Shown piece after piece: positions 1-6,476 of a stretch of 7,991 bases of DNA. Numbering within the stretch: position 1 is the stretch's first letter; every line of letters begins with the position of its first letter. The position numbers and the translations under genes were made by a program. The DNA comes from Actinomycetota bacterium (lineage in GTDB: Bacteria; Actinomycetota; Thermoleophilia; RBG-16-64-13): positions 196 through 8,186 of the forward strand of contig PMIZ01000188.1 of the NCBI GenBank assembly GCA_003157225.1, in the 5' to 3' direction. Under the pieces are notes generated by a model. That model saw only the letters and a list, made by a program, of their open reading frames with translations. It was not told the DNA's origin and searched no databases.

Positions 1-544
1 CTACAACCTGGTGCAGTACCTGGGGGAGATCTCGGGCACCAAGGTCAGCGTGTTCCGCAACGACGAGATATCGGTGGAGGGCATTCGGGCGGAGCAGCCC
101 ACCCACATCGTCATCTCACCCGGTCCCTGCACGCCAGACGACGCCGGAGTCAGCTTGGAGGCGATCGCCGCTCTGGGGGGAGAATTCCCCTTGCTCGGGG
201 TCTGTCTGGGACATCAGTCCATCGGACAGGCCTTCGGGGGCAAAGTGATCAGGGGCGAGGCGCCGGTGCACGGCAAGACCTCGCTCATCCACCACGACCG
301 CAAGACCATTTACGCGGGGCTTCCGCAGCCGTTCGTTGCCACCCGCTACCACTCGCTGGTGCTCGACCGCTCGCTGCCGCCCGTGCTGGAAGTCTCGGCC
401 TGGACCCAGGACGGAGTCATAATGGGGGTACGGCACAAAGAGTTCGCGGTGGAGGGCGTTCAGTTCCACCCGGAGAGCCTGCTCACCGCGGTGGGCAAGG
501 ACCTGCTGCGTAACTTCCTGAGCCACCGGGGACCCAGGCGATGA
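1..544 (+). CDS. trpG: Anthranilate synthase glutaminase subunit TrpG (5' partial)
   Basis: Class I glutamine amidotransferase that supplies ammonia from glutamine to TrpE for making anthranilate from chorismate. The 5' end is cut off. The reading frame is open from base 2 and begins Y-N-L-V-Q-Y-L-G-E, the conserved stretch that normally follows an N-terminal ILLIDNYDSFT-type strand, so only about 12-15 residues are missing and the GTG at 11 is not the start. Visible motifs are the oxyanion-region SPGPCTP, the nucleophile elbow GVCLGHQ with its Cys codon at 203-205, the TRYHSL segment, and VQFHPES with the catalytic His (467-469) and Glu (473-475). It is a stand-alone subunit not fused to TrpE or TrpD. 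PabA-type amidotransferases are nearly identical in sequence and could be shared with folate synthesis, but the trp context decides the name. Its stop overlaps the trpD start by 4 bases (ATGA). Confidence 0.96.
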   Translation, partial: YNLVQYLGEISGTKVSVFRNDEISVEGIRAEQPTHIVISPGPCTPDDAGVSLEAIAALGGEFPLLGVCLGHQSIGQAFGGKVIRGEAPVHGKTSLIHHDRKTIYAGLPQPFVATRYHSLVLDRSLPPVLEVSAWTQDGVIMGVRHKEFAVEGVQFHPESLLTAVGKDLLRNFLSHRGPRR

Positions 545-1632
545 GCGCCCCGGCGGCCTCGGTCAAGACCGACCGAAACGGCGGGGTCGCCCACACATCG
601 TTCAAACAGACACTGCAGCGGCTGGCCGAGGGCGGGGACCTCAGCCGGGCGCAAGCGGCATGGGCGCTCGGGCAGATCGTCGATGGCGCTGCCGGAGAAG
701 CCGAGGCGGCAGCCTTCTTGATGGGCCTGCGTGTGAAGGGCGAGACCGCCGACGAGATAGCGGGGTTGCTCGAGACGATGCGGAGCCTGGCCGTGCCGGT
801 GGAGACCGTCTACCGGGATGCCTTGGTGGACATCGTGGGCACGGGGGGGGACGGCCTCGGCACTTTCAACATCTCCACCACCGCCGCGTTCGTGGTGGCC
901 GGCGCGGGAGTCAGGGTGGCCAAACACGGCAACCGGGCGGCTAGTTCGCGCTGCGGCTCGGCCGACGTCATGGAGGCCTTGGGCGTGCGTATCGACCTGC
1001 GCCCGGCCGCGGTGGCGGAGTGCCTGGACAGGGTCGGCATCGGCTTCATGCTGGCGTCACTCCACCACCCGGCGACCGGCAAGGTGTCGGGTGTGCGCCG
1101 CGCCCTGGGCGTGAGGACCGTGTTCAACTTCCTCGGCCCACTCACCAACCCGGCCGGCGTGCGCAGGCAGCTGCTGGGCGTCAGCGTGCCGGAGTACCTG
1201 GATGTGCTGGCAGGCGCGCTCGCACGCGTCGGCTGCGAGCACGCGCTGGTGGTCAGCGGACACGGCGGAATGGACGAGTTATCGGTCAGCGGGCCGAGCA
1301 CCGTGGTGGAAGTACGAAAAGGCGCGGTGGAGCGACGGTACCAGCTGGAGCCGGAAGACTGCGGCGTCGGACGCCACGAGCAGGCAGAGCTTGCTGGAGG
1401 AGACCCCGCGGAGAACGCGGCCCTGATCCGCCGGATCCTGGCGGGCGAAACGGGCGGTCCGCGGGAGGTGGTTCTGCTCAACGCCGCGGCTGCGCTCTAC
1501 GTCGCGGGCGTTGTGCCCTCGGTCGCGGCGGGAGTGGGGCGGGCGGCCGAATCCATCGATTCGGGCCGCGCCGCTCAGGTCCTTGTCGACATGGTGTCTG
1601 TCACCAACGAGCTGGCGCCGGACCGCAGGTGA
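541..1632 (+). CDS. trpD: Anthranilate phosphoribosyltransferase TrpD
   Basis: Transfers the phosphoribosyl group of PRPP to anthranilate, giving phosphoribosyl-anthranilate (second committed step, cytosolic). The 363-residue length is slightly long for the family because of an unconserved N-terminal extension of about 19 residues before the helical domain. The PRPP site is clear: GTGGDG at 100-105, N-I-S-T at 110-113, K-H-G-N-R at 128-132. The metal-binding D-E pair is at 245-246 (GGMDELS). R186 in VRRALGVRT and the GPLTNP loop (199-204) are the expected anthranilate-side elements. The usual H-P-A-M segment reads HHPATGKV (175-182), a mild departure. Start chosen at ATG 541 because it overlaps the trpG stop as ATGA, the coupling pattern repeated down the operon. 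There is no separate strong ribosome site, so translation probably depends on trpG termination. Confidence 0.97.
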   Translation: MSAPAASVKTDRNGGVAHTSFKQTLQRLAEGGDLSRAQAAWALGQIVDGAAGEAEAAAFLMGLRVKGETADEIAGLLETMRSLAVPVETVYRDALVDIVGTGGDGLGTFNISTTAAFVVAGAGVRVAKHGNRAASSRCGSADVMEALGVRIDLRPAAVAECLDRVGIGFMLASLHHPATGKVSGVRRALGVRTVFNFLGPLTNPAGVRRQLLGVSVPEYLDVLAGALARVGCEHALVVSGHGGMDELSVSGPSTVVEVRKGAVERRYQLEPEDCGVGRHEQAELAGGDPAENAALIRRILAGETGGPREVVLLNAAAALYVAGVVPSVAAGVGRAAESIDSGRAAQVLVDMVSVTNELAPDRR

Positions 1633-2501
1633 AGACCACCCAGCATCAGGGTGCGGAGTCGCCGGCGAAGGCGGGCACCTATCTCGACCGTATCATGCCG
1701 GCCGTTCGTCGCGGGCTGGAGGAGCGCAAGGCGCTTCTTCCGCTCGCCAAGCTGCGCGCCATGCAGGGACTCGGTTCCGGGCCTTCATTTGCCGAGGCCA
1801 TCCGCGCTCCCGGACTGTCGCTCATCGCTGAGGTGAAGCGCGCCTCGCCCAGCAAAGGGCCCATCCGGCCCGACCTGGACGTGGCGCAGCTCGTCGAGGC
1901 CTATGAAGCGGCGGGCGCACGGGCGATCTCGGTGCTCACCGAGCAGGACCATTTCGGTGGCAGCCTGGACGATCTCCGTGTGGCGGCCCTACATACCACG
2001 CTGCCGCTTCTTCGAAAGGATTTCGTCGTCGATCCCTACCAGGTCCACGAGGCCCGGGTGTTCGGCGCATCAGCTCTTCTCCTGATCGCCGCGCTTCTCA
2101 CCGATGCTCAGCTGCTTCGGCTCACCGGGCTGGCTTTCGAGCTAGGTCTGGACGTACTGTTAGAAGTGCATGACCACGTCGAGATGAGCCGCGCTTTGGC
2201 GATCCACGGCGTCGTCGTAGGGATCAACAACCGCGACCTGTCGAGCTTCGAGGTCTCGCTGGACACCGCCGTGCATCTGGCGGGCCTGGTTCCTCCGGAC
2301 CGATCGCTGGTTGGGGAGAGTGGCATCCGGGAACACGCGGATGTCGAGCGTCTGGCCGCTGCTGGGGTTGACGGGGTCTTGGTCGGGGAAACCATCGTTA
2401 GGAACCCCGACCCGGGCGCTGCCATACGGGCGCTGATGCATCCTCTCCCGTCCGTGGAGATGAGGAAGATAGGTTATTCACAGACAAAGGAGGCCCGATG
2501 A
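1629..2501 (+). CDS. trpC: Indole-3-glycerol-phosphate synthase TrpC
   Basis: Closes the indole ring by converting CdRP (from the TrpF reaction) to indole-3-glycerol phosphate. It is a TIM barrel of 290 residues with all family landmarks: E68 and K70 in AEVKRASPSKG, ISVLTE (100-105), K130 in LRKDFVVD, E179 in LLEVH, N200 in GINNRDL, S231 in GESGI, and the phosphate-binding VLVGE near 250-254. These align at a near-constant offset with the catalytic residues of the Sulfolobus enzyme. The GTG at 1629 overlaps the trpD stop as GTGA. The frame is open much further upstream, but that part lies inside trpD. The conserved part begins near TYLDRI (residue 17), so an internal start at ATG 1695 would be too short. 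About 20 residues after the last barrel helix (from HPLPS) form an unconserved tail running into the next gene's ribosome site. It is monofunctional, not fused to TrpF. Confidence 0.96.
   Translation: MKTTQHQGAESPAKAGTYLDRIMPAVRRGLEERKALLPLAKLRAMQGLGSGPSFAEAIRAPGLSLIAEVKRASPSKGPIRPDLDVAQLVEAYEAAGARAISVLTEQDHFGGSLDDLRVAALHTTLPLLRKDFVVDPYQVHEARVFGASALLLIAALLTDAQLLRLTGLAFELGLDVLLEVHDHVEMSRALAIHGVVVGINNRDLSSFEVSLDTAVHLAGLVPPDRSLVGESGIREHADVERLAAAGVDGVLVGETIVRNPDPGAAIRALMHPLPSVEMRKIGYSQTKEAR
2486..2493 (+). promoter_or_regulatory. Strong ribosome binding site for the stress-protein gene
   Basis: AAAGGAGG lies 4 bases before the ATG at 2498, inside the last codons of trpC. It is the best Shine-Dalgarno match in the window. 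It sits in an AT-rich pocket (about 2465-2490) within otherwise GC-rich DNA. It suggests the usp gene can initiate efficiently by itself in addition to being coupled to trpC. Confidence 0.8.
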
Positions 2502-3334
2502 TCACGTCGTTGCTTGTGGCTCTCGACTCGTCGGCTCACGCGAAAGCCGCGCTGGACCACGCGCTGGAGCTCGGCAGGATCTACCGGGCGCGCCTGACGG
2601 GCCTGCACGTCATCGACATCCGCTACCTGGAGATGCCTCCCTACCTGGACTACTCGTACGCTTTCGAGGCAGTGCCTCCGACTCTGGCGCCGTTGGACAT
2701 GATGGACCAGTTTCAGGCCAAGAGCCGGCGCATCCTGGCCGACTTCCGCGAGGTCGTCGAGCGCGATGGGCTGCAGGCGGACACCCGCAGCGAGGAAGGA
2801 GTGCCAGGCCAAGTGATCGCCGACGTCGGAGACGGTCACGACCTGGTCATCATGGGCAAACGCGGAGAACACGCCAAGTGGGGTCGCGATCTGCTCGGCA
2901 CGGCGGCGGAGGCGGTCGCTCGCCGCTCGGCCACGCCCGTCCTCCTGGTCGAGGAGCACTACCGGCCGCTCAACCGCGCTCTCTTGTTCTTCGACGGCAG
3001 TCACTCCGCCAACCGGGCGCTGAAGTTCGCCGCCGACGTTGTCAGCAAGACGAAGATGCAGCTGCGGATCGTCACTATCGACGACGACCGCGAGCAAGGT
3101 GAGAGGACCCTGCGAGACGCCGAGGCCTACCTGGAGCCGCTGCAGGTGAAGGCCGGCTACTCGGTGGTGCCCGGAAGGGTCTCCAAAGTCGCCGCGGGCC
3201 TTCTTGGCGACGACGAGGTGGACCTGGCTATCCTCGGGATGCGTGGCCACTCGCCGCTTCGCCACCTCATTCTCGGCGGCACTGCCGAGCAACTCATGCG
3301 CTCGGTGGAGCTGCCCGTGCTCCTTGTGCCGTGA
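2498..3334 (+). CDS. Tandem-domain universal stress protein (UspA family)
   Basis: Two UspA domains in one 278-residue polypeptide, roughly 1-153 and 158-278. Each begins with the hydrophobic strand and Asp that open the fold (SLLVALD with D10; ALLFFD with D166) and ends with a PVLLV strand (147-151 and 273-277). The nucleotide-binding signature G-2x-G-9x-G-S/T is recognisable in both. In domain 1 it is G120, G123 and G134-T135 with ten rather than nine spacer residues. In domain 2 it is G247, G250 and G260-G-T262. ATP binding is therefore plausible but not certain. Known family members are cytoplasmic and respond to starvation, oxidative stress or hypoxia; the exact role here is unknown. The gene starts within the trpC stop (ATGA) and ends within the corA start (GTGA), so it is embedded in the trp operon and probably co-translated with both neighbours. 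Confidence 0.9.
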   Translation: MITSLLVALDSSAHAKAALDHALELGRIYRARLTGLHVIDIRYLEMPPYLDYSYAFEAVPPTLAPLDMMDQFQAKSRRILADFREVVERDGLQADTRSEEGVPGQVIADVGDGHDLVIMGKRGEHAKWGRDLLGTAAEAVARRSATPVLLVEEHYRPLNRALLFFDGSHSANRALKFAADVVSKTKMQLRIVTIDDDREQGERTLRDAEAYLEPLQVKAGYSVVPGRVSKVAAGLLGDDEVDLAILGMRGHSPLRHLILGGTAEQLMRSVELPVLLVP

Positions 3335-4398
3335 CCACCCAGGGTCCTACCGTACGAGTCCTCACAGCCGAGGGCCTGCGCAAGGTGGCGGCCGCCGAGC
3401 TGCCGCCACTGCTGGCCGGGTTGAGCGATCGCATCGGTCCGGTAGTCTGGGTGCACGCCGAGGCGCAGCCGGCGATCGTTCAGGCTCTCGACGACATGGG
3501 CCTGGACGAGGTCGCCGTCAAGAGCCTCCGCGAAGGGCCTGAACGCCCTCGGGTGGAGGAGTTCGCCGACCACCTGTACGTGTCGGTCTTCACCGCCGAC
3601 AATCAGGCGGGCAAGAGCGCGGGGCCGACGGCGAACGCGACCGCCAAGGCCGACTCTGGCAACGGGGAGCCACCAGACACCGGGGACCGGCCGTCCGGAA
3701 GGCCCCTGGGCGACCTGCCGCGACTGCGCGAACTGCGTCTCTTTCTGGGACCTCGCTGGATCATCTCGGTCGGGCATATCCACTCAGGGGACTACGAGAT
3801 GCTGGTCGAGCGCATGAAGCGCCAGGTTTTCTCGCGGCAACGGGGGGCGAGTTTCGTGGCCTATCACATCTGCGAGTGGCTGGTGGAGAGCCTGCAGCCG
3901 GCTATGGAACGACTGGACGACCGCATAGACGGGCTGGAGGACCAGGTGGTGATGGCCACGGGCGAAACCCCCATGCAGGAGCTGTTCGCCCTCAAGCGCG
4001 ACCTGGTCGACCTGCGCCGGCGGGTGGCACCGCTGCGCGACGTGATGCAGCGGTTGGGCTCGCACGGAGTGCTGTACGTGGAACCCGACGCGGAGGTCTA
4101 CTTCCGCGATGTCCACGACGACGTCATGCGAGTGATCGAGCTGCTCGACACCTATCGGGACATCCTGTCGTCGGCCCTTGACCTTCACCTATCGAGCGTG
4201 TCGAACCGGCTGAACGTGGTGATGAAGCAGCTCACGGTGGTTGCCACCATGTTCATGCCTCTCTCCTTCATTGTGGGGCTGTTCGGCACCAACTTCACTC
4301 GGATGCCGTTCGGCAGCCTCGTCTGGTTCGTGATGATGTTCGTGCTCATGCTGCTCTCGGTGCTGGCCATGGTGGTCTACACGCGGAAAAGGACCTAG
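3331..4398 (+). CDS. CorA-family (2-TM-GxN) divalent cation transporter with a GTN motif
   Basis: Predicted pentameric inner-membrane channel or transporter of the CorA superfamily, 355 residues. The long cytosolic N-terminal domain (1 to about 290) contains the family's helical segment, including ERLDDRIDGLED (193-204) and LKRDLVDLRRRVAPLRDV (221-238). Two C-terminal membrane helices follow: TM1 about 300-319 and TM2 about 328-350, ending in a basic TRKRT tail. The segment PLSFIVGLFGTNFTRMP is the family signature, but the near-invariant G-M-N reads G319-T320-N321, and the usual acidic residue after MP is absent. Transport of Mg2+ (or Co2+, Ni2+, Zn2+) is thus inferred from the fold only. 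Residues about 90-128 form a Gly/Ala/Pro/Asp-rich insert of low complexity in the N-terminal domain. The GTG start overlaps the usp stop as GTGA. I give no gene symbol because the filter variant leaves the substrate open. Confidence 0.88.
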   Translation: MTTQGPTVRVLTAEGLRKVAAAELPPLLAGLSDRIGPVVWVHAEAQPAIVQALDDMGLDEVAVKSLREGPERPRVEEFADHLYVSVFTADNQAGKSAGPTANATAKADSGNGEPPDTGDRPSGRPLGDLPRLRELRLFLGPRWIISVGHIHSGDYEMLVERMKRQVFSRQRGASFVAYHICEWLVESLQPAMERLDDRIDGLEDQVVMATGETPMQELFALKRDLVDLRRRVAPLRDVMQRLGSHGVLYVEPDAEVYFRDVHDDVMRVIELLDTYRDILSSALDLHLSSVSNRLNVVMKQLTVVATMFMPLSFIVGLFGTNFTRMPFGSLVWFVMMFVLMLLSVLAMVVYTRKRT

Positions 4399-4447
4399 CA
4401 TCGGCGCCGGCCTAACAGCGAGAGACGCCTCGATCTCCTCGGGACCG

Positions 4448-5227
4448 GTGGTGAAGATCTGCGGGCTTACGCGCGCGGACGATGTCTTGCTGGCGTGCGA
4501 ACTGGGGGCCTGGGCGGTTGGATTCATCTTCGCGCCTAGTCCGCGCCGGCTGACGCTCGCGGTGGCCCGTGCGCTCGTGCAGGAAGTGAGGGCGACGGGG
4601 GTGGCGCGGAGCCCGGGCATTTCGGCCGCCGCGCCCTTGGCTGCTGCTGTCGCCGGCCCGCTTGCCATCGGGGTGTTCGGCGACGCATCCGCCGCCGAAG
4701 TCGCCCGAGTCGTCGAGGAAGTAGGCTTGGATGGCGTTCAACTACACAGCGTCAACGGCCCGGGCGGGCGCGCTGTGAGAGCCGCGTTAGGCCGATGGAG
4801 TTCCTTGCTGGTAATCCAGACCCTACCCGTCGCGCCCGAGGTGGCCGGCGGGCCGGAGCAGAGCACGGTGGGCGTCCTTCGGGAAAGCATTGCCCGGGCG
4901 CGCGAGGAGGCGGACGTAGTTCTTCTCGACACCCAGGCGGGAGGCGGGCTCGGCGGCTCCGGGATGACGTTCCCCTGGGCTTTGGCCCGCGAATCGGCCG
5001 ATGGCGGCGCTCTCCTGATCGCCGGGGGCATCGGCCCCGGCAACGTAGAGGCCGCCCTTTGGGAATCAGGCGCCTGGGGCGTCGACGTGTCGAGTGGGGT
5101 GGAGGCATCGCCGGGCGTGAAAGACGGCCGGCTTCTGCGGCAACTGTTACAAACCGTACACGCGACGGACCACACCTGGGTCTGGCCCAGCGCCGGTGGC
5201 CCTTCGGGCACCGGCGCCAACCTATAG
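4448..5227 (+). CDS. trpF: Phosphoribosylanthranilate isomerase TrpF (enlarged)
   Basis: Amadori isomerase converting phosphoribosyl-anthranilate to CdRP, the substrate of TrpC. TIM-barrel landmarks are KICGLT with catalytic C5, GFIFAPSPR (25-33), IGVFGD (74-79), DGVQLH (95-100), VVLLD with catalytic D161, GGSG (169-172), the phosphate-binding GGIGPGNV (193-200) and [16 protein letters not shown] (211-226). At 259 residues it is about 50 longer than usual. It has an Ala-rich insert at about 51-70, extra residues around 129-143 and a tail of about 25 residues ending in [17 protein letters not shown]. It holds seven Trp residues, many for a Trp-pathway enzyme. Start: GTG 4448 and GTG 4451 are adjacent. 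No ATG, GTG or TTG occurs in frame between the corA stop and 4448. The short GGGA at 4441-4444 is better spaced for 4451, so the choice is uncertain by one codon. Confidence 0.94.
   Translation: MVKICGLTRADDVLLACELGAWAVGFIFAPSPRRLTLAVARALVQEVRATGVARSPGISAAAPLAAAVAGPLAIGVFGDASAAEVARVVEEVGLDGVQLHSVNGPGGRAVRAALGRWSSLLVIQTLPVAPEVAGGPEQSTVGVLRESIARAREEADVVLLDTQAGGGLGGSGMTFPWALARESADGGALLIAGGIGPGNVEAALWESGAWGVDVSSGVEASPGVKDGRLLRQLLQTVHATDHTWVWPSAGGPSGTGANL
5176..5217 (+). promoter_or_regulatory. Tandem stem-loops over two Trp codons at the end of trpF
   Basis: Hairpin A pairs CTGGG (5176-5180) with CCCAG (5186-5190). Hairpin B pairs a perfect 9-bp GC-rich arm, 5190-5198 with 5209-5217, closing on a short inner stem around a CUUCGG loop. 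The arms share base 5190, so they could compete or stack. Two Trp codons (5177-5179 and 5183-5185) lie inside hairpin A. No T-run follows, so it is not a canonical intrinsic terminator. A role in attenuation, translational coupling or mRNA stability is inference only. Confidence 0.4.
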
Positions 5228-5245
5228 CCAGCCCACTCTCGTCTC

Positions 5246-5260
5246 CGCCGAAAGACGGCG
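5246..5260 (+). other. Small hairpin in the trpF-trpB gap
   Basis: CGCCG (5246-5250) pairs with CGGCG (5256-5260) around AAAGA. It lies 15 bases before the trpB ribosome site in the 61-bp gap. An overlapping alternative pairs CGTCT (5240-5244) with AGACG (5253-5257). There is no T-tract. It could be chance in GC-rich DNA. Confidence 0.25.
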
Positions 5261-5274
5261 CAGGCGTCGACCAC

Positions 5275-5284
5275 AGGAAGGAAG
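5275..5284 (+). promoter_or_regulatory. Ribosome binding site that fixes the trpB start
   Basis: AGGAAGGAAG is a doubled purine-rich Shine-Dalgarno stretch just before GTG 5289. It selects this GTG over earlier in-frame codons, which would add sequence overlapping trpF with no homology to TrpB. Confidence 0.75.
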
Positions 5285-5288
5285 CAAC

Positions 5289-6476
5289 GTGACGATCCCG
5301 CAACGATTTGGCCCCTACGGTGGCCGCTACGTACCCGAGACCCTCGTCTCGGCGCTCGAGGAGTTGGAGGAGGCGTACGAGACCTATCGGGACGATCCGG
5401 CTTTCGTCTCCGAGCTCAAGACGCTGCAGACCGACTACGCCGGTCGTCCGACTCCGTTGTTTCTCGCTGCCCGGCTATCCGCTCGCGCCGGGTGCCGCGT
5501 CTACCTCAAGCGCGAGGACCTGGCCCATACCGGCGCACACAAGATCAACAACACGCTCGGGCAGATCCTGCTCGCCACCCGCATGGGCAAGAAGCGCATC
5601 ATCGCCGAGACGGGAGCGGGACAGCACGGAGTCGCGACGGCGACCGTCGCCGCGCTCTTCGGCCTGGAGTGCCACGTGTACATGGGCGAGGAGGACATCC
5701 GCCGTCAGGAACTGAATGTCATCCGCATGAGGCTGCTCGGGGCGGAAGTGCTTCCGGTCACCTCAGGGAGCGGCACCCTCAAGGATGCGACCAACGAGGC
5801 CATCCGCGACTGGGTGGCCAACGTGGAGAACACTCACTACATCATCGGCTCGGTGGTCGGTCCGGCTCCCTACCCCAGCCTGGTACGTGACTTCCAGGCC
5901 ATCATCGGGCAGGAGACTCGCCGGCAGATCCTGGAGAAGGAGGGCCGGCTTCCCGACGGTCTGGTCGCCTGCGTGGGAGCGGGCAGCAACGCCATCGGGA
6001 TGTTTCACGAGTTCATCGACGACACAGCCGTTCGGCTCGTAGGCGTGGAGGCGGCCGGCCTGGGGCTCGACAGCGGCAAGCATGGCGCCTCGCTGGCAAG
6101 AGGCACCGGCGGCATTCTCCATGGCTCCTACTCCTATGTGCTTCAGGACGAAGATGGCCAGATCCAGGAGGCACACTCCATCGCTGCCGGTCTCGACTAT
6201 CCCTCGGTGGGGCCGGAGCACTCCTACCTCAAAGACCTGGGGCGGGTGGAGTACACGAGCGCCACCGACCAGGAGGCTCTGGCGGCCTTCCAGGTGCTAT
6301 GCCGCCTGGAAGGGATAATCCCGGCCTTGGAAAGCGCCCACGCCATCGCCTTCCTCCTGGGTGGAGCGGGCGGTGGGCACGGCTTCTCGCCGGCGGATGT
6401 GGTGGTGGTCAACCTATCCGGTCGCGGCGACAAGGATGTCTACAGCGTGGCCGGCGTTCTGGGGGCGCGGCCATGA
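5289..6476 (+). CDS. trpB: Tryptophan synthase beta chain TrpB
   Basis: PLP enzyme condensing indole with L-serine to give tryptophan; works as an alpha2-beta2 complex with TrpA. From GTG 5289 it is 395 residues, the normal length. It is the standard TrpB1 type, opening with [18 protein letters not shown] is near 52-57. The PLP Schiff-base lysine is K85 in HTGAHKINN and the catalytic glutamate is E107 in [12 protein letters not shown]. Also present are [31 protein letters not shown], a C-terminal HAIAFL segment and SGRGDKD. The PLP-phosphate loop usually reads GGGSN; here it is G230-A-G-S-N234, a small change unlikely to abolish function. The frame is open upstream to 5196, but that portion overlaps trpF in another frame and is not homologous. 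The stop overlaps the trpA ATG as ATGA, consistent with equimolar synthesis of the two subunits. Confidence 0.97.
   Translation: MTIPQRFGPYGGRYVPETLVSALEELEEAYETYRDDPAFVSELKTLQTDYAGRPTPLFLAARLSARAGCRVYLKREDLAHTGAHKINNTLGQILLATRMGKKRIIAETGAGQHGVATATVAALFGLECHVYMGEEDIRRQELNVIRMRLLGAEVLPVTSGSGTLKDATNEAIRDWVANVENTHYIIGSVVGPAPYPSLVRDFQAIIGQETRRQILEKEGRLPDGLVACVGAGSNAIGMFHEFIDDTAVRLVGVEAAGLGLDSGKHGASLARGTGGILHGSYSYVLQDEDGQIQEAHSIAAGLDYPSVGPEHSYLKDLGRVEYTSATDQEALAAFQVLCRLEGIIPALESAHAIAFLLGGAGGGHGFSPADVVVVNLSGRGDKDVYSVAGVLGARP

Noticed and set aside
810..1481. - strand open frame (223 codons) opposite trpD
   Set aside because: Shadow of trpD, with Ser/Arg/Thr/Pro-rich composition and no family signature.
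1020..1628. N-terminal extension of the trpC frame into trpD
   Set aside because: The added residues are low-complexity Arg/Gly and overlap conserved trpD codons; homology to TrpC begins only after 1629.
2474..3292. - strand open frame (272 codons) opposite the stress-protein gene
   Set aside because: It mirrors the usp codons almost end to end. Usp has clear homology and a strong ribosome site, and the antisense product has no recognisable motif.
5190..5260. Intrinsic terminator between trpF and trpB
   Set aside because: The hairpins are strong but no T-run follows either one, and trpBA have no visible promoter of their own, so termination here would isolate them.
5196..5288. Earlier start for trpB at ATG 5196
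   Set aside because: The extra 31 residues are not TrpB-like, and the start would lie inside hairpin B. The GTG at 5289 has a good ribosome site and gives the normal length.
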